64,000 nucleotides of DNA from the NCBI GenBank assembly GCA_029203125.1, contig CP119317.1, positions 558,001 to 622,000 of the forward strand, given 5' to 3'. The position numbers and the translations under genes are program-made. Positions within the stretch are counted from its first letter, which is position 1, and each line of letters opens with the position of its first letter. Below the pieces are notes generated by a model that was given only the letters and a program-made list of their open reading frames with translations, was not told the DNA's origin and made no database searches. This DNA comes from Candidatus Cohnella colombiensis. GTDB taxonomy: Bacteria > Bacillota > Bacilli > Paenibacillales > Paenibacillaceae. This document shows, in pieces, positions 50,758 to 60,185 of this stretch.

Positions 50758-52320
50758 ATGAAAACAATAGATCAAATGAGCTTGCGCGAAAAGATCGGAC
50801 AAATGTTTGTAACAGGCTTCCCGTCAAAGGAACTATCAGCGGATATGAAGGAAGTCATCGAGCAGTATAAGGTCGGAAATATGATTTTATTTTCACATAA
50901 TATCGACAATAAATATCAATTAGGCGGGCTTGTTACGGAGCTGCAGCAATGGTTCACGACACACACAGGCATCCCAGGCTTTATTACAATAGACCAAGAG
51001 GGCGGCCGGGTTACGCGAATGCCTAAGGACGCGACCAATGTTGCCGGAGCAATGGCAATCGCTTCTTCAGGACGACCTGAAAATGCGTATGCAGCAGGCA
51101 GAATAACTGCTAGAGAGCTGAAAGCGTTAGGAATCAATTTCAATCTAGCACCAGTCATGGACGTTAACAATAATGCATTGAACCCCGTAATCAACGTTCG
51201 CTCATATGGTGATTCTGCTCAAAAGGTATCGGAGTATGGGATCTCAATGATGAAGGGACTGCTTGATGGTGGCGTCATGTCCTCGCTAAAGCATTTTCCA
51301 GGACATGGGGATACAAGTGTCGATTCTCACATTGGCTTGCCCACGATAGATAAATCGTTAGAGGAATTAGAGCAACTTGAGCTACTGCCATTTAAGGCTG
51401 CCATTGAGCAAGGCGCTGAGGCCATTATGAGCGCTCATATTTTATTTCCGCAAATCGAGAAGTCCGGCGTACCAGGAACGATGTCTTATGCGATAATTAC
51501 TGAGCTATTGAAAGAGAAATTAGGATACAAAGGGCTAGTCATTTCGGATTGTATGGAAATGGACGCGATTAAACGCTATTATGGTACTGCAAAAGGAGCG
51601 TTAGGCGCTGTCAAAGCAGGTATTGATTTGGTATTCATAAGTCATACGCCTAGTACGGTTAAAGAAGCGATTCATTTGATTGAAGAAGCTGTCGCAGTCG
51701 GTGAATTGGATGAAGCGATAATTGATGCAGCGGTTACTAAAATTTTAGCCTACAAAGCCCAATATGTGGTTACTGAGGACTTGGATTACGAAATCGTTGG
51801 CTGCGATGTACATCGCCGTGCGAATGAATTGATGCGTACGGAAACGATCTGCCGTACTAATGGTGAGATAGAGCCCATTCAAACAGGTGATGAGCATGTA
51901 TTATTTATGGGCTCCTATTCCTATCGCACTGATCTTGCATCTAGCAGTGTGAATCAAGAGATTAGCTTCCCGCAATATATGGGTGAGCACTTTCAGGCAA
52001 CGTATGAGGTTATCGACATTGATCCGAACGAGGAGCAAATTGGCGCAGCGCTGCAAAAGGCTAGAGGCTACAGGCATGTTGTATTCGGCTTGTTCAATGC
52101 GCGTGAAAACAAAGGTCAGCTTGCACTTGTGCAGAAGCTATTGTCAGCTGACTGTAAAGTAACAGCGATTACATTAGGTCGACCCTATGATTTAGCTTTA
52201 ATCGAAGGCGAATATTATGGAATTGCAGCATTTGAATATACATTAGACGCATTCAAGTCCCTCATTCCGATCCTTAATGGCGAGCTTGACCCGACAGCCA
52301 ACATTACAATTCAGCTCTAG
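50758..52320 (+). CDS. nagZ: Beta-N-acetylglucosaminidase NagZ (GH3), no signal peptide
   Basis: A 520-residue glycoside hydrolase family 3 enzyme. KHFPGHGDTSVDSHIGLP contains the catalytic His-Asp dyad specific to NagZ, and VISDCMEMDAI carries the nucleophile Asp. The C-terminal ~170 residues are the second GH3 domain. In B. subtilis NagZ (YbbD) is secreted; here the N-terminus MKTIDQMSLREKIGQMF is soluble, so the enzyme is cytoplasmic. Start ATG 50758, with GGGGAG ahead. Confidence 0.93.
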   Translation: MKTIDQMSLREKIGQMFVTGFPSKELSADMKEVIEQYKVGNMILFSHNIDNKYQLGGLVTELQQWFTTHTGIPGFITIDQEGGRVTRMPKDATNVAGAMAIASSGRPENAYAAGRITARELKALGINFNLAPVMDVNNNALNPVINVRSYGDSAQKVSEYGISMMKGLLDGGVMSSLKHFPGHGDTSVDSHIGLPTIDKSLEELEQLELLPFKAAIEQGAEAIMSAHILFPQIEKSGVPGTMSYAIITELLKEKLGYKGLVISDCMEMDAIKRYYGTAKGALGAVKAGIDLVFISHTPSTVKEAIHLIEEAVAVGELDEAIIDAAVTKILAYKAQYVVTEDLDYEIVGCDVHRRANELMRTETICRTNGEIEPIQTGDEHVLFMGSYSYRTDLASSSVNQEISFPQYMGEHFQATYEVIDIDPNEEQIGAALQKARGYRHVVFGLFNARENKGQLALVQKLLSADCKVTAITLGRPYDLALIEGEYYGIAAFEYTLDAFKSLIPILNGELDPTANITIQL

Positions 52321-52332
52321 GGGGACATGAGT

Positions 52333-53250
52333 ATGGCATATATCGTTGGAATAGATGGGGGCGGCACCAAGACAGCTATCACAATTGCTCATGACAGGGA
52401 AGATGATCTAGTCACCTTTACTGTCGGACCTATCAATTATAACGGTGGTGATGCTGATGCAATTACCGCCTCCTTCGAAGAAATTTTTAATCGCACAATG
52501 CTCATTTGTCACAATTTAGAAGATGTTGCTCATATCTGTATAGGCGCGGCAGGAGTAAGCAATCCGTTAGTCGTTGGTTTTTTGGAAAAGCAGGTGAGAG
52601 ATAATGGGTACACAGGGCCATTAACAATTACAGGCGATCAAGAAACAGCATTATACGGTGCGCAAAATGCGATGCAAGGCATCATCCTTATCGCCGGTAC
52701 CGGATCGATTTGCTTCGGGGTCAATGAAAAGGGACAGCAGCATCGTACAGGAGGCTTTGGCCATCTCATTGATGACGAGGGAAGCGGTTATAGCATTGGG
52801 CGTGATCTCTTATCCATTTTAGTCCAAGCAGAGGACGGAAGGGTAACAGATACGATCATTCCAGCGCTTGTATATGAGCAGCTTGGACTGAGCAATGTAA
52901 AAGAGATTATTGGTTTCGTCTATCATAAAAATACAACGAAAAAAGATATTGCGCAGCTCGCTCCGATCATGACGATAGCATGCGAGAATGGGGATGCGAA
53001 GGCGCTAGAGCTGGCGGAGCAATGTGCAATCCATTTATTTAAGCTTGTAGCGCCTGTTATTGAGCAACTGGAGTTACAAGACAGTCCAATAGCAATTGCA
53101 GGAAGTGTGCTGCAAAAATCTCGATTCGTTAAGGAAGCTTTAGAACGAAAGCTTGCACAATGCTTCCCGCAAACTAAGCTGATCTTGCCGATGAAGGATG
53201 CAGCTTACGGGGCTGTTTTGTTAGGAAGATCAAGAATGAATAACGATTAA
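52333..53250 (+). CDS. BadF/BadG-type amino-sugar kinase (MurK-like)
   Basis: A 305-residue ASKHA kinase. DGGGTKTAITIA (phosphate 1), GDQETALYGA, LIAGTGSICFGV and IAGSVLQKS fit the BcrAD/BadF/BadG N-acetylglucosamine kinase family, which includes MurK of Clostridium acetobutylicum (GlcNAc and MurNAc). It would supply MurNAc-6P for MurQ and GlcNAc-6P. It is the last gene of the operon. ATG 52333 is preferred over ATG 52327 because GGGGGAC needs the extra distance. Confidence 0.88.
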   Translation: MAYIVGIDGGGTKTAITIAHDREDDLVTFTVGPINYNGGDADAITASFEEIFNRTMLICHNLEDVAHICIGAAGVSNPLVVGFLEKQVRDNGYTGPLTITGDQETALYGAQNAMQGIILIAGTGSICFGVNEKGQQHRTGGFGHLIDDEGSGYSIGRDLLSILVQAEDGRVTDTIIPALVYEQLGLSNVKEIIGFVYHKNTTKKDIAQLAPIMTIACENGDAKALELAEQCAIHLFKLVAPVIEQLELQDSPIAIAGSVLQKSRFVKEALERKLAQCFPQTKLILPMKDAAYGAVLLGRSRMNND

Positions 53251-53264
53251 TAGTCAACGTTATG

Positions 53265-53322
53265 AAAACAAGGGTGTGTCATCAGTCCAAGCAGTTTTGG
53301 ACTTGCGACACACCCTTGTTTT
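53265..53322. terminator. Bidirectional terminator between convergent genes
   Basis: AAAACAAGGGTGTGTC pairs perfectly with GACACACCCTTGTTTT (16 bp) and contains an inner stem GTCCAA/TTGGAC. It is flanked by A- and T-rich tails on both sides. Confidence 0.93.
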
Positions 53323-54531
53323 TTAAAATTTGTCAGCAGAATAAAAAACGGCTTGTTGTTTTGGGAATAGAGCTTGCAAAATGTTGGCGTGTTCTGCACG
53401 CGCCATTGGTGCATCTGTTGAATGATAGCCGAACATGATATAAGTTATTAGATTACGTTCATCTACTTCAATCCGTTCATAGGCTTGTGTAGAGCTAACA
53501 TCGGAAATAGAAAGACGCTGCTGCTTGTAATCAAGGTAGACTCGATCCTCTCCGCATTGAAGCGCGATGTGCAGCTCTTGATCTGCTATCGAGGCATTAC
53601 CGATTAGACGATTTTCCAATTCAGGCTGAAGCTTTTGGAATGTAGATTTTAGGTTAATCATTTTCCACATCGCCAAATGAATTTGAATGGATTGTGCTTG
53701 ATGCTGATGAAAATAGGAGTACAAGTGATGATCCTCTGGCAGCATCGCTAATATTTGCTTGGCATTGGGGCGCAGCTGACATAAGGCATGAAATAAGTGT
53801 TCAACACCGTCTAGTGCCTCGTCCAAATACAGTATTTCATTAATAAATACTTGTTCAGTTTCCTTCTTTTCAATCATTCCATAAGCTACAACTTTATTGT
53901 TTTGGAGCAGTAGCAGGCAGTCTAATTTTCTCCATTCCGGCCAGCTCAAGAGATCATTCCAGTAGGTCTCATTACGGACTACGGTGTAGGTGCGATTCTG
54001 ATTGAATTGTTCATATATTGAACGGATGTCATCAAGATACCGAGGTTCAAAAGGAATGATATCGTAAACGCTTTGCTGCTCAAAGCTTGCTGGCTTGTCA
54101 ATGGAGTAAGCAGTTTCGGGAATCAGTCTCCATCCAGCCTTCTCATAGAACGCATGCTTGCTTGCCAGAAGAAAGCTAATATCATAATCGGATTCTTTCA
54201 TGTACTCGGTTTGTGCATGAAGAATTTTGTGAGCAAGTCCCATTCCGCGATATTTTGTATCTGTACCGACGCTACCCATCGCACCTGTTTTCAAGATCGC
54301 TTGACCTACTCTAATAGATAGAGGGAAAATTTGGACGTTGGCAGCAATCTGTCCGTCGACCATCGCAAACCATGTTGTATCTGGATCATATGCGTTATCG
54401 CGATCTAATCTTTCTTGGAAAAAAGCTCTGCCTACTGTAAAGCATTCATCTAGAATATCGTAAATCTGTTCAAGCTGTTCTCTAGTTGGCCGATTCGTTA
54501 CGTTAATGCTCATGTCTGACACTGTTGTCAT
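53323..54531 (-). CDS. Eis-like GNAT acetyltransferase
   Basis: A 402-residue protein of the Eis/enhanced intracellular survival fold: an N-terminal GNAT domain with the acetyl-CoA loop VGTDTKYRGMGLAHKIL (about residues 90-106) and FYEKAGWRLI, a second GNAT-like domain (about 150-290) and a C-terminal sterol-carrier-like domain (about 300-402). Eis-type enzymes acetylate amines, including aminoglycosides, but the natural substrate here is unknown. GGAGG is 9 bases from the ATG. It is monocistronic. Confidence 0.82.
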   Translation of the reverse strand: MTTVSDMSINVTNRPTREQLEQIYDILDECFTVGRAFFQERLDRDNAYDPDTTWFAMVDGQIAANVQIFPLSIRVGQAILKTGAMGSVGTDTKYRGMGLAHKILHAQTEYMKESDYDISFLLASKHAFYEKAGWRLIPETAYSIDKPASFEQQSVYDIIPFEPRYLDDIRSIYEQFNQNRTYTVVRNETYWNDLLSWPEWRKLDCLLLLQNNKVVAYGMIEKKETEQVFINEILYLDEALDGVEHLFHALCQLRPNAKQILAMLPEDHHLYSYFHQHQAQSIQIHLAMWKMINLKSTFQKLQPELENRLIGNASIADQELHIALQCGEDRVYLDYKQQRLSISDVSSTQAYERIEVDERNLITYIMFGYHSTDAPMARAEHANILQALFPKQQAVFYSADKF

Positions 54532-54769
54532 CTTTCATTTCCTCCTGCCTGCATTGCTTACTACACAATAATTATACCCGATAATAGGACTACAGGATAC
54601 TGAAGGGTGTCGAAAAAGACAGCGTTAGCGAACTAGTGGGAGACTTCTATTTACTATTTAGTAATTTTCATATAAATTGCACACTTATACAAATTATGAT
54701 ATATTTTGCTATGAACAAATTTGTAAGTGTTTTCAGTAACATAAATAACATAATTTGGGGGGGATGAGT

Positions 54770-55783
54770 ATGAAGGGTACATGGGAATTGTTGAAGCAAA
54801 CGACACCTTTCATCTGGATGCGCATGCTGATTTACTTAATGTTTGCAGTAGGATCTGTATTGTTGTTAGCCATTGTTGTTGGATTAAGTGCACTGCTTAT
54901 TAAATGGTTCGGTGACTCAAGTATACTTATTCTGTTCTTGCTATTAGCTACATTAGGAATCATATTTACTGCATTTCGTCTTTTAGAGCGATATGTACTT
55001 TACTTATTGAAGGCTGCTCATATCGCAGTGTTGATAGAATTAATCGATCATGGTCAAGTGCCTGATGGCAAAGGACAGATTGCCTATGGGAAAGAGAGAG
55101 TCAGTGCGATGTTCGGTACGACCTCGATTTTCTTTGCAGTAGACCAATTGGTGTCCGCATCAGTAAAGCAAATACATAAGTGGTTAATGCGTTTAGGAGA
55201 TTTTCTTAATGTTATTCCAGGGGCAAAAATTATCATTAGCATAATCAGCTCAGTGTTGGGCGTTGCCTTGAACTACATCGATGAAGCAGTTTTAAGTCGT
55301 GTGATGAAGCATAAGAAGGAAGATCCTGAAACGAATGTGTGGAAAACGTCGGCGGATGGAGTTGTACTCTACGCTCAAAGCTGGAAAGGGATGATTGGAA
55401 CAGCTACGGGAGTGGCATTGTTCAGCATAGTACTTTCAATTGCTACATTTTTCATTACGTTATTCCCGCTGCTAGCACTGGTGAATAGGATCAATGATGA
55501 CGCAGGGGCGTTGCTGGGTGCTCTTGCCTTTATCTCAGCTCTTTCTATCAGTTTTGCAGTTAAGAAGGCATTGGTCGATCCGATTGCGACGATTGCAATG
55601 ATTCGAACCTATCATTTGAAGACAGCGGGTGTGACACCTTCCATCGACTTAATGGGCAAAATGGTTGCTGTCTCTGCTAAGTTCAAGGAATTGTTCCACC
55701 GCTCGGATAACGAACAGCCAATACCTGCTCCAGCTACGAATACATTTGCCCCAGTACCTGATACAAATCAATTCAGTCAATAA
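54770..55783 (+). CDS. Multi-pass membrane protein of unknown function
   Basis: A 337-residue protein with six or so hydrophobic segments (residues about 18-48, 53-75, 135-175, 205-240 and 245-270) and a C-terminal Pro/Ala-rich tail (EQPIPAPATNTFAPVPDTNQ) that is probably cytoplasmic. I do not recognise a family with certainty. GGGGGG is 6 bases ahead of ATG 54770. It is followed 95 bases later by a DUF2167 gene, a likely functional partner, since both are envelope proteins. Confidence 0.65.
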   Translation: MKGTWELLKQTTPFIWMRMLIYLMFAVGSVLLLAIVVGLSALLIKWFGDSSILILFLLLATLGIIFTAFRLLERYVLYLLKAAHIAVLIELIDHGQVPDGKGQIAYGKERVSAMFGTTSIFFAVDQLVSASVKQIHKWLMRLGDFLNVIPGAKIIISIISSVLGVALNYIDEAVLSRVMKHKKEDPETNVWKTSADGVVLYAQSWKGMIGTATGVALFSIVLSIATFFITLFPLLALVNRINDDAGALLGALAFISALSISFAVKKALVDPIATIAMIRTYHLKTAGVTPSIDLMGKMVAVSAKFKELFHRSDNEQPIPAPATNTFAPVPDTNQFSQ

Positions 55784-55878
55784 AAAGGTCAAATACAAAG
55801 CACGTTTCAAGGTAACTCTTGGAGCGTGCTTATATCTATTAAATAAGTGAATTACATAGTTGGGGAGTGTTTCTGTTC

Positions 55879-56799
55879 ATGGTCGCTTTGTCACATCGAA
55901 TCAAGTTGACTGTTTTATTGTTAATTTTTGTAATGGTATTCGCTGTACCTAGTATCGCAACAGCAGAGGGAGAGTTTAATTGGGTAGAAGGAAAGGGGCA
56001 ACTCGTTCAACTGGGTGATGAATTGCTATCGCTTAAGTTGATTGAAGGATATGAGTTTCTAAATGCAGAAGATACGAAAGCTTACGAGCAAGGAAATGGA
56101 GATTTGCCGTCAGGTCAAGAGATTGGGGCAGTATTCCCGATCGACAATTATAATTGGTTAGTTTACTTTGAATATGATGATGTAGGTCATGTATCAAATG
56201 AAGACCAGCATTCGATCGATGCAGAAGAACTGCTGAAGAGCTATAAGATAGGCACAGCAGAGGCGAATAAAGAACTGGAAGAGTCCAATCATTTATTCGT
56301 AGATGGATGGGACATTGCACCGTATTATGACGAGAAATTGAATAGTCTGAAGTGGTCGTTGCGTGCTCATGATATTAATCAAGAGAAAATAATCAATGAC
56401 AACATTCGGATTTTGACTAGAGAAGGTTACGTATCCGTTATTTTAGTTTCTAATCCAGATAATTTGGCAGAAGCGAGAGCGCGCCTGGAGTCAGAAATAT
56501 TAAGTGGGTTGACTGTAACACAAGGCAATCGTTATACGGATTATAACGAGGCAACAGACAAGAAGTCTAACCTGGGATTAGCTACTCTGATCGCAGGGGG
56601 AGCGGGCGCAGTTATTGCGAAGAAGGCAGGACTAATTGCGCTTCTGTTGGCCGGACTTAAGAAATTTGGTGTCGTAATCGTAGCCGCGCCGCTTGCTGGA
56701 TTGTGGTCTTGGATTCGTGGCAAACGAAAGAGGAAACAAACTGAGCAAACGAGCAACCTCCACGAGAACAATAACACAATTAATGATGAAGCACAGTAA
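55879..56799 (+). CDS. DUF2167 family membrane protein
   Basis: A 306-residue exported protein. An N-terminal signal-anchor (VLLLIFVMVFAVPSIATA) is followed by a long extracytoplasmic domain with the DUF2167 features FNWVEGKGQLVQLGD, AVFPIDNYNWLVYFEYDDVG and WDIAPYYDEKLNSLKWSLR, then two closely spaced hydrophobic segments (about residues 238-275) and a basic tail. The function is unknown. The frame opens from a GTG at 55867, but ATG 55879 has the better spacing to GGGGAG. Confidence 0.82.
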   Translation: MVALSHRIKLTVLLLIFVMVFAVPSIATAEGEFNWVEGKGQLVQLGDELLSLKLIEGYEFLNAEDTKAYEQGNGDLPSGQEIGAVFPIDNYNWLVYFEYDDVGHVSNEDQHSIDAEELLKSYKIGTAEANKELEESNHLFVDGWDIAPYYDEKLNSLKWSLRAHDINQEKIINDNIRILTREGYVSVILVSNPDNLAEARARLESEILSGLTVTQGNRYTDYNEATDKKSNLGLATLIAGGAGAVIAKKAGLIALLLAGLKKFGVVIVAAPLAGLWSWIRGKRKRKQTEQTSNLHENNNTINDEAQ

Positions 56800-56853
56800 A
56801 CAAATGAGCAGCGACATTTGCCGAAGAGGCAAGCAGTCGCTGCTCGTTTGTTT
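56798..56853. terminator. Bidirectional terminator between convergent genes
   Basis: AAACAAATGAGCAGCGAC pairs with GTCGCTGCTCGTTTGTTT (17 of 18 positions), with TATTTTTT on the right. Confidence 0.9.
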
Positions 56854-58024
56854 ATTTTTTCTTATTAAATTCCTCACGGATCCGTAGTTGTAAATCAGCG
56901 TCCGTCAACACATCGAATGCGGTATTCGCGAGTAAAGTCGCACCAAGTACCATTGCATCATATGCACGCTCGGTTTGAGCGGCATCTCGGAATTCAATCG
57001 TATGCAGATTGTACGGTTGATCCACAACTTGAACATAAGGATGAATAGCTGGACAACGAAGTGACACATTGCCCAGATCCAGCGAGCCGTGGTCGTTTCC
57101 AATCTGAATTTCCTCCGGTTTAATCCCTGCAGCGATCAAATTCGCAGTATAAGCAGCAGATAACGCTTCATTCGTTCGTAATTCATCATATGAGTACTCA
57201 TAGTTACTTACAGTCAGCGTGCAACCCGTCGCTAATGCTGCTGCTTCTCCACATTGGACGACTTTCTGTGAAAGCTCTGCAGTATAGGCACGCTCTGCAG
57301 CTCGGACGTAAAATTGAGCCACCGCATAGTCGGGAATGATGTTCGGAGCACGCCCCCCTTGAGAGATAATCCCATGAATCCGAGCGTCTGGTCTTGTCTG
57401 TTGTCTGAGTGCGTTGATGGCATTGAACAATTGAATAACCGCATCCAATGCATTAATTCCTAGCTCGGGATTGGCTGCGGCATGCGCAGCTTTACCGTTA
57501 AATTCGAACTGAAGAGCATCCATTGCCATAGAACTGCCTGAATGCTCAAAGTGGTCGAATGGATGGGCCATAATCGCGATATCACAATCATCGAATAGCC
57601 CCGCTGATGCCATGTCTACTTTGGCCCCTTTGGTTTCTTCTGCAGGTGTTCCATATACTCGAATTGTTCCCCCAGTGTGATCGACAACAGCTCGTAAGCC
57701 AACGGCAGCGCCTAGTGCCATTGTGCAGATGAGATGATGACCGCAAGCATGTCCCAGTTCTGGCAAAGCATCGTATTCTGCAAGCAGTGCAATAATTGGA
57801 CCCGGTTTATCGGACTTATATTGTGCGATAAATGCCGTTTCTAGATCGAGTGTCCCTCTGTTTACTTCATAGCCGTGTGTTTCAAGCTCGTCAGTTAATA
57901 ACGCAGAAGCTTGATATTCTTCATGCCCTAGTTCAGGGTGTGTACCGATGAAAGTGGCAATTTGTTTGAGTCGAGAAGAATAGATTTCGATTTCTTGCTG
58001 TATTTTCACCTTTAAATTATTCAT
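56852..58024 (-). CDS. M20 family metallo-amidohydrolase
   Basis: A 390-residue amidohydrolase of the peptidase M20D type (like N-acyl amino acid or p-aminobenzoyl-glutamate hydrolases). Metal-site residues are visible: ELGHACGHHLICTMALGAA (HACGHH), PAEETKGAK (EE) and IMAHPFDHFE. The lid domain lies in the middle (about residues 185-300). The substrate is not predictable from the sequence. AAGGAG precedes the ATG. It faces away from the oxidoreductase cluster, which begins 186 bases to the right. Confidence 0.88.
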   Translation of the reverse strand: MNNLKVKIQQEIEIYSSRLKQIATFIGTHPELGHEEYQASALLTDELETHGYEVNRGTLDLETAFIAQYKSDKPGPIIALLAEYDALPELGHACGHHLICTMALGAAVGLRAVVDHTGGTIRVYGTPAEETKGAKVDMASAGLFDDCDIAIMAHPFDHFEHSGSSMAMDALQFEFNGKAAHAAANPELGINALDAVIQLFNAINALRQQTRPDARIHGIISQGGRAPNIIPDYAVAQFYVRAAERAYTAELSQKVVQCGEAAALATGCTLTVSNYEYSYDELRTNEALSAAYTANLIAAGIKPEEIQIGNDHGSLDLGNVSLRCPAIHPYVQVVDQPYNLHTIEFRDAAQTERAYDAMVLGATLLANTAFDVLTDADLQLRIREEFNKKK

Positions 58025-58210
58025 CTATGTGGCTCCTTTGGATCGTCATTAATCTCCTGTAATTATCGTATCGTTTCGAACGCGTGCAATCAAGTAAGTA
58101 ATGGTGTCGTTTATTTGTAGTAATTTTGACATGAAATCACACTATAATTCACAAATCTCCTGTGTTATCTTCAAAGTATGTCGTAAATTTATAGAAGAGG
58201 TGTGATTCTG

Positions 58211-59197
58211 TTGATTAGAATTGGAATGTTAAGCTATTGGCATGTTCATGCCGAGGATTATACACGTCAAGTACTTAATCATCCCAATACACAAATTGTT
58301 GCGATTTGGGACGAGGATGCTACGCGTGGTGCAGCGATGGCTAATAAATATGAGACATCGTTCATAGCCTCATTAGACGAGCTACTCGCGCAGTCCAATA
58401 TCGATGCAGTCGTGGTCGATGTGCCAACGAATCTTCATCATGAGGTGATGATTAAAGCGGCGAAAGCTGGGAAGCACATCTTCACTGAGAAGGTGATTGC
58501 TCCTACCTTTACAGAAGTTCGTGACATTATTAACGAGGTAGAGCAAGCAGGAGTTAAGCTCACTGTTTCATTGCCCCGATTGTATGATGGCTATACGAAG
58601 ACGATCGAAGCAGTCATTCAAGACGGTACATTAGGTCAACTCACGCAAGCGCGAGTTAGGCTTTCTCATAATGGTGCAACTGCGAATTGGTTGCCGCCTC
58701 ACTTCTATTCCCTTGAGCAATGTGCGGGGGGCGCTTTGATTGACTTGGGCTGTCACCCTATGTATCTCGTGCGTCGCTTTCTAGGCTTGCCTGAATCTGT
58801 GAGTGCGCAATTCGGATATGTAACGGGACGCGAGGTTGAAGATAATGCAGTGGCGTTGTTGAAATATGCAAATGGAGCGCTTGGTATCGTAGAAGCCGGC
58901 TTCGTTAACAGCCACTCTCCTTTCGCTATTGAAATACATGGGACTGAAGGAACGCTACTCTATGGATTCCCTGAAGACAAAATACTAGTTCGTAGTAATA
59001 AGCTAGAGTCATCATGGCAAGAGGTTAAAATCAAAGAGAATGAAATTACAGCTTTCGAGCAGTGGGTTGAACATATTGAACGCGATACGAAGGCGACTGA
59101 CAATGTGGAGATTGCTATAGATTTGACAAAGCTTATGGAAGCTTCAAATCTATCAGCTTCTACAGGAACGACAGTTGCGCTTAATCAGTTGCTGTGA
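58211..59197 (+). CDS. Gfo/Idh/MocA family oxidoreductase 1
   Basis: A 328-residue NAD(P)-dependent sugar dehydrogenase-like protein. The dinucleotide fold begins IRIGMLSYWHVHAEDY, which is unusual because the normal GxGxxG loop is changed to GMLSYWHVH; VPTNLHHEVMIKAAKAGKHIFTEK (shown as VPTNLHHEVMIKAAK and AGKHIFTEK) carries the conserved catalytic-type EK pair. The C-terminal alpha/beta domain contains DLGCHPMYLVRRFLG. Start TTG 58211, with AGAAGAGG ahead; a GTG at 58202 is possible. It overlaps the AraC gene by 4 bases. Confidence 0.85.
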   Translation: MIRIGMLSYWHVHAEDYTRQVLNHPNTQIVAIWDEDATRGAAMANKYETSFIASLDELLAQSNIDAVVVDVPTNLHHEVMIKAAKAGKHIFTEKVIAPTFTEVRDIINEVEQAGVKLTVSLPRLYDGYTKTIEAVIQDGTLGQLTQARVRLSHNGATANWLPPHFYSLEQCAGGALIDLGCHPMYLVRRFLGLPESVSAQFGYVTGREVEDNAVALLKYANGALGIVEAGFVNSHSPFAIEIHGTEGTLLYGFPEDKILVRSNKLESSWQEVKIKENEITAFEQWVEHIERDTKATDNVEIAIDLTKLMEASNLSASTGTTVALNQLL

Positions 59198-60177
59198 GCT
59201 CTTTCCCATATGCCCGAATGGAGACGAAGCCAGATGCGCTTGATCGTTTAGATTTGCAATTTAAGTGGGGCAACTATCGTATTCGCATTTTACGCTGTCA
59301 TCTTATCCAGTTTCCGCCTGGGCACATCATTCATTTCCATAAGCATTCCGAGTTTGAGTTTCACTTTATTCCGAAAGGTAAAGGAAAAGTTATTATTGGG
59401 GACCAAAGCTACAATTTGCATGAAGGATTATTTTACGTGACTGGGCCGGATGTCATCCATTATCAGGAGTCGGACAACAAGGACCCGATGTATGAGCTTT
59501 GCTTGCATTGTGAAATTGTTCCACTAGAGCAGGCTGCCGAACAAGGATCAGTATGGGTGGATGAACTTGAAGTTTCGGAAGCGCATGAGTGTGTGGAGGC
59601 ATTGCATGCAGTGCCGACATTTCCTACAGTTGATCGTTTTCATGCGATGAGTTGGTTTTTGGAAGCTTATCGAGCTTGGGAGGAGCAACCTCTTGGTGTA
59701 ACTACGCAGATGAAGCAGGCGATGCTTCAAATTTTGCTGCGTGCTGTGCGTTCTTATGATGATCGATTGATCGGGCAACGTCTTCCGGAGCGAGATATGA
59801 ACTTTCATCGGTACCAGCTTGCTTCGCAATATATTCAAGATAACGAAGGTATGCAGATTAGCTTGGAGCAAGTGGCTGAGCGAATTAATGTGAGTCCTCG
59901 GCAGCTGCAAAGAATTTTTCGTAGCGCAGGACAAACGACGTTTCGAGAATATTTGGAACACATACGCATGACGCACATCTGCAATGAGCTGCTTCAGACA
60001 AATAAGTCGATTGAAGAAATTGCACTAATCCACGGATATATGAACCCGAACTACATGTACCCTGTATTCAAGAGAAAGTACAAGGTGACGCCTGCAGCCT
60101 ATCGACGGATGCATGGACGATCAGCTTCGAGTGAAGGTGCAGATGAAAATACAAACATATTAGATAAGAAAGGTTAG
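59194..60177 (+). CDS. AraC family transcription regulator
   Basis: A 327-residue regulator. The N-terminal cupin (HFHKHSEFEFHFIPKGKGKV, VTGPDVIHYQES) binds an effector, and the C-terminal double helix-turn-helix (ISLEQVAERINVSPRQLQRI, IEEIALIHGYMNPNYMYPVF) binds DNA. The GTG start overlaps the stop of the preceding oxidoreductase (GTGA); the next ATG (59218) is an alternative. Being between two dehydrogenase genes, it most likely regulates them. Confidence 0.88.
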   Translation: MSSFPYARMETKPDALDRLDLQFKWGNYRIRILRCHLIQFPPGHIIHFHKHSEFEFHFIPKGKGKVIIGDQSYNLHEGLFYVTGPDVIHYQESDNKDPMYELCLHCEIVPLEQAAEQGSVWVDELEVSEAHECVEALHAVPTFPTVDRFHAMSWFLEAYRAWEEQPLGVTTQMKQAMLQILLRAVRSYDDRLIGQRLPERDMNFHRYQLASQYIQDNEGMQISLEQVAERINVSPRQLQRIFRSAGQTTFREYLEHIRMTHICNELLQTNKSIEEIALIHGYMNPNYMYPVFKRKYKVTPAAYRRMHGRSASSEGADENTNILDKKG

Positions 60178-60185
60178 GTGCAAAT

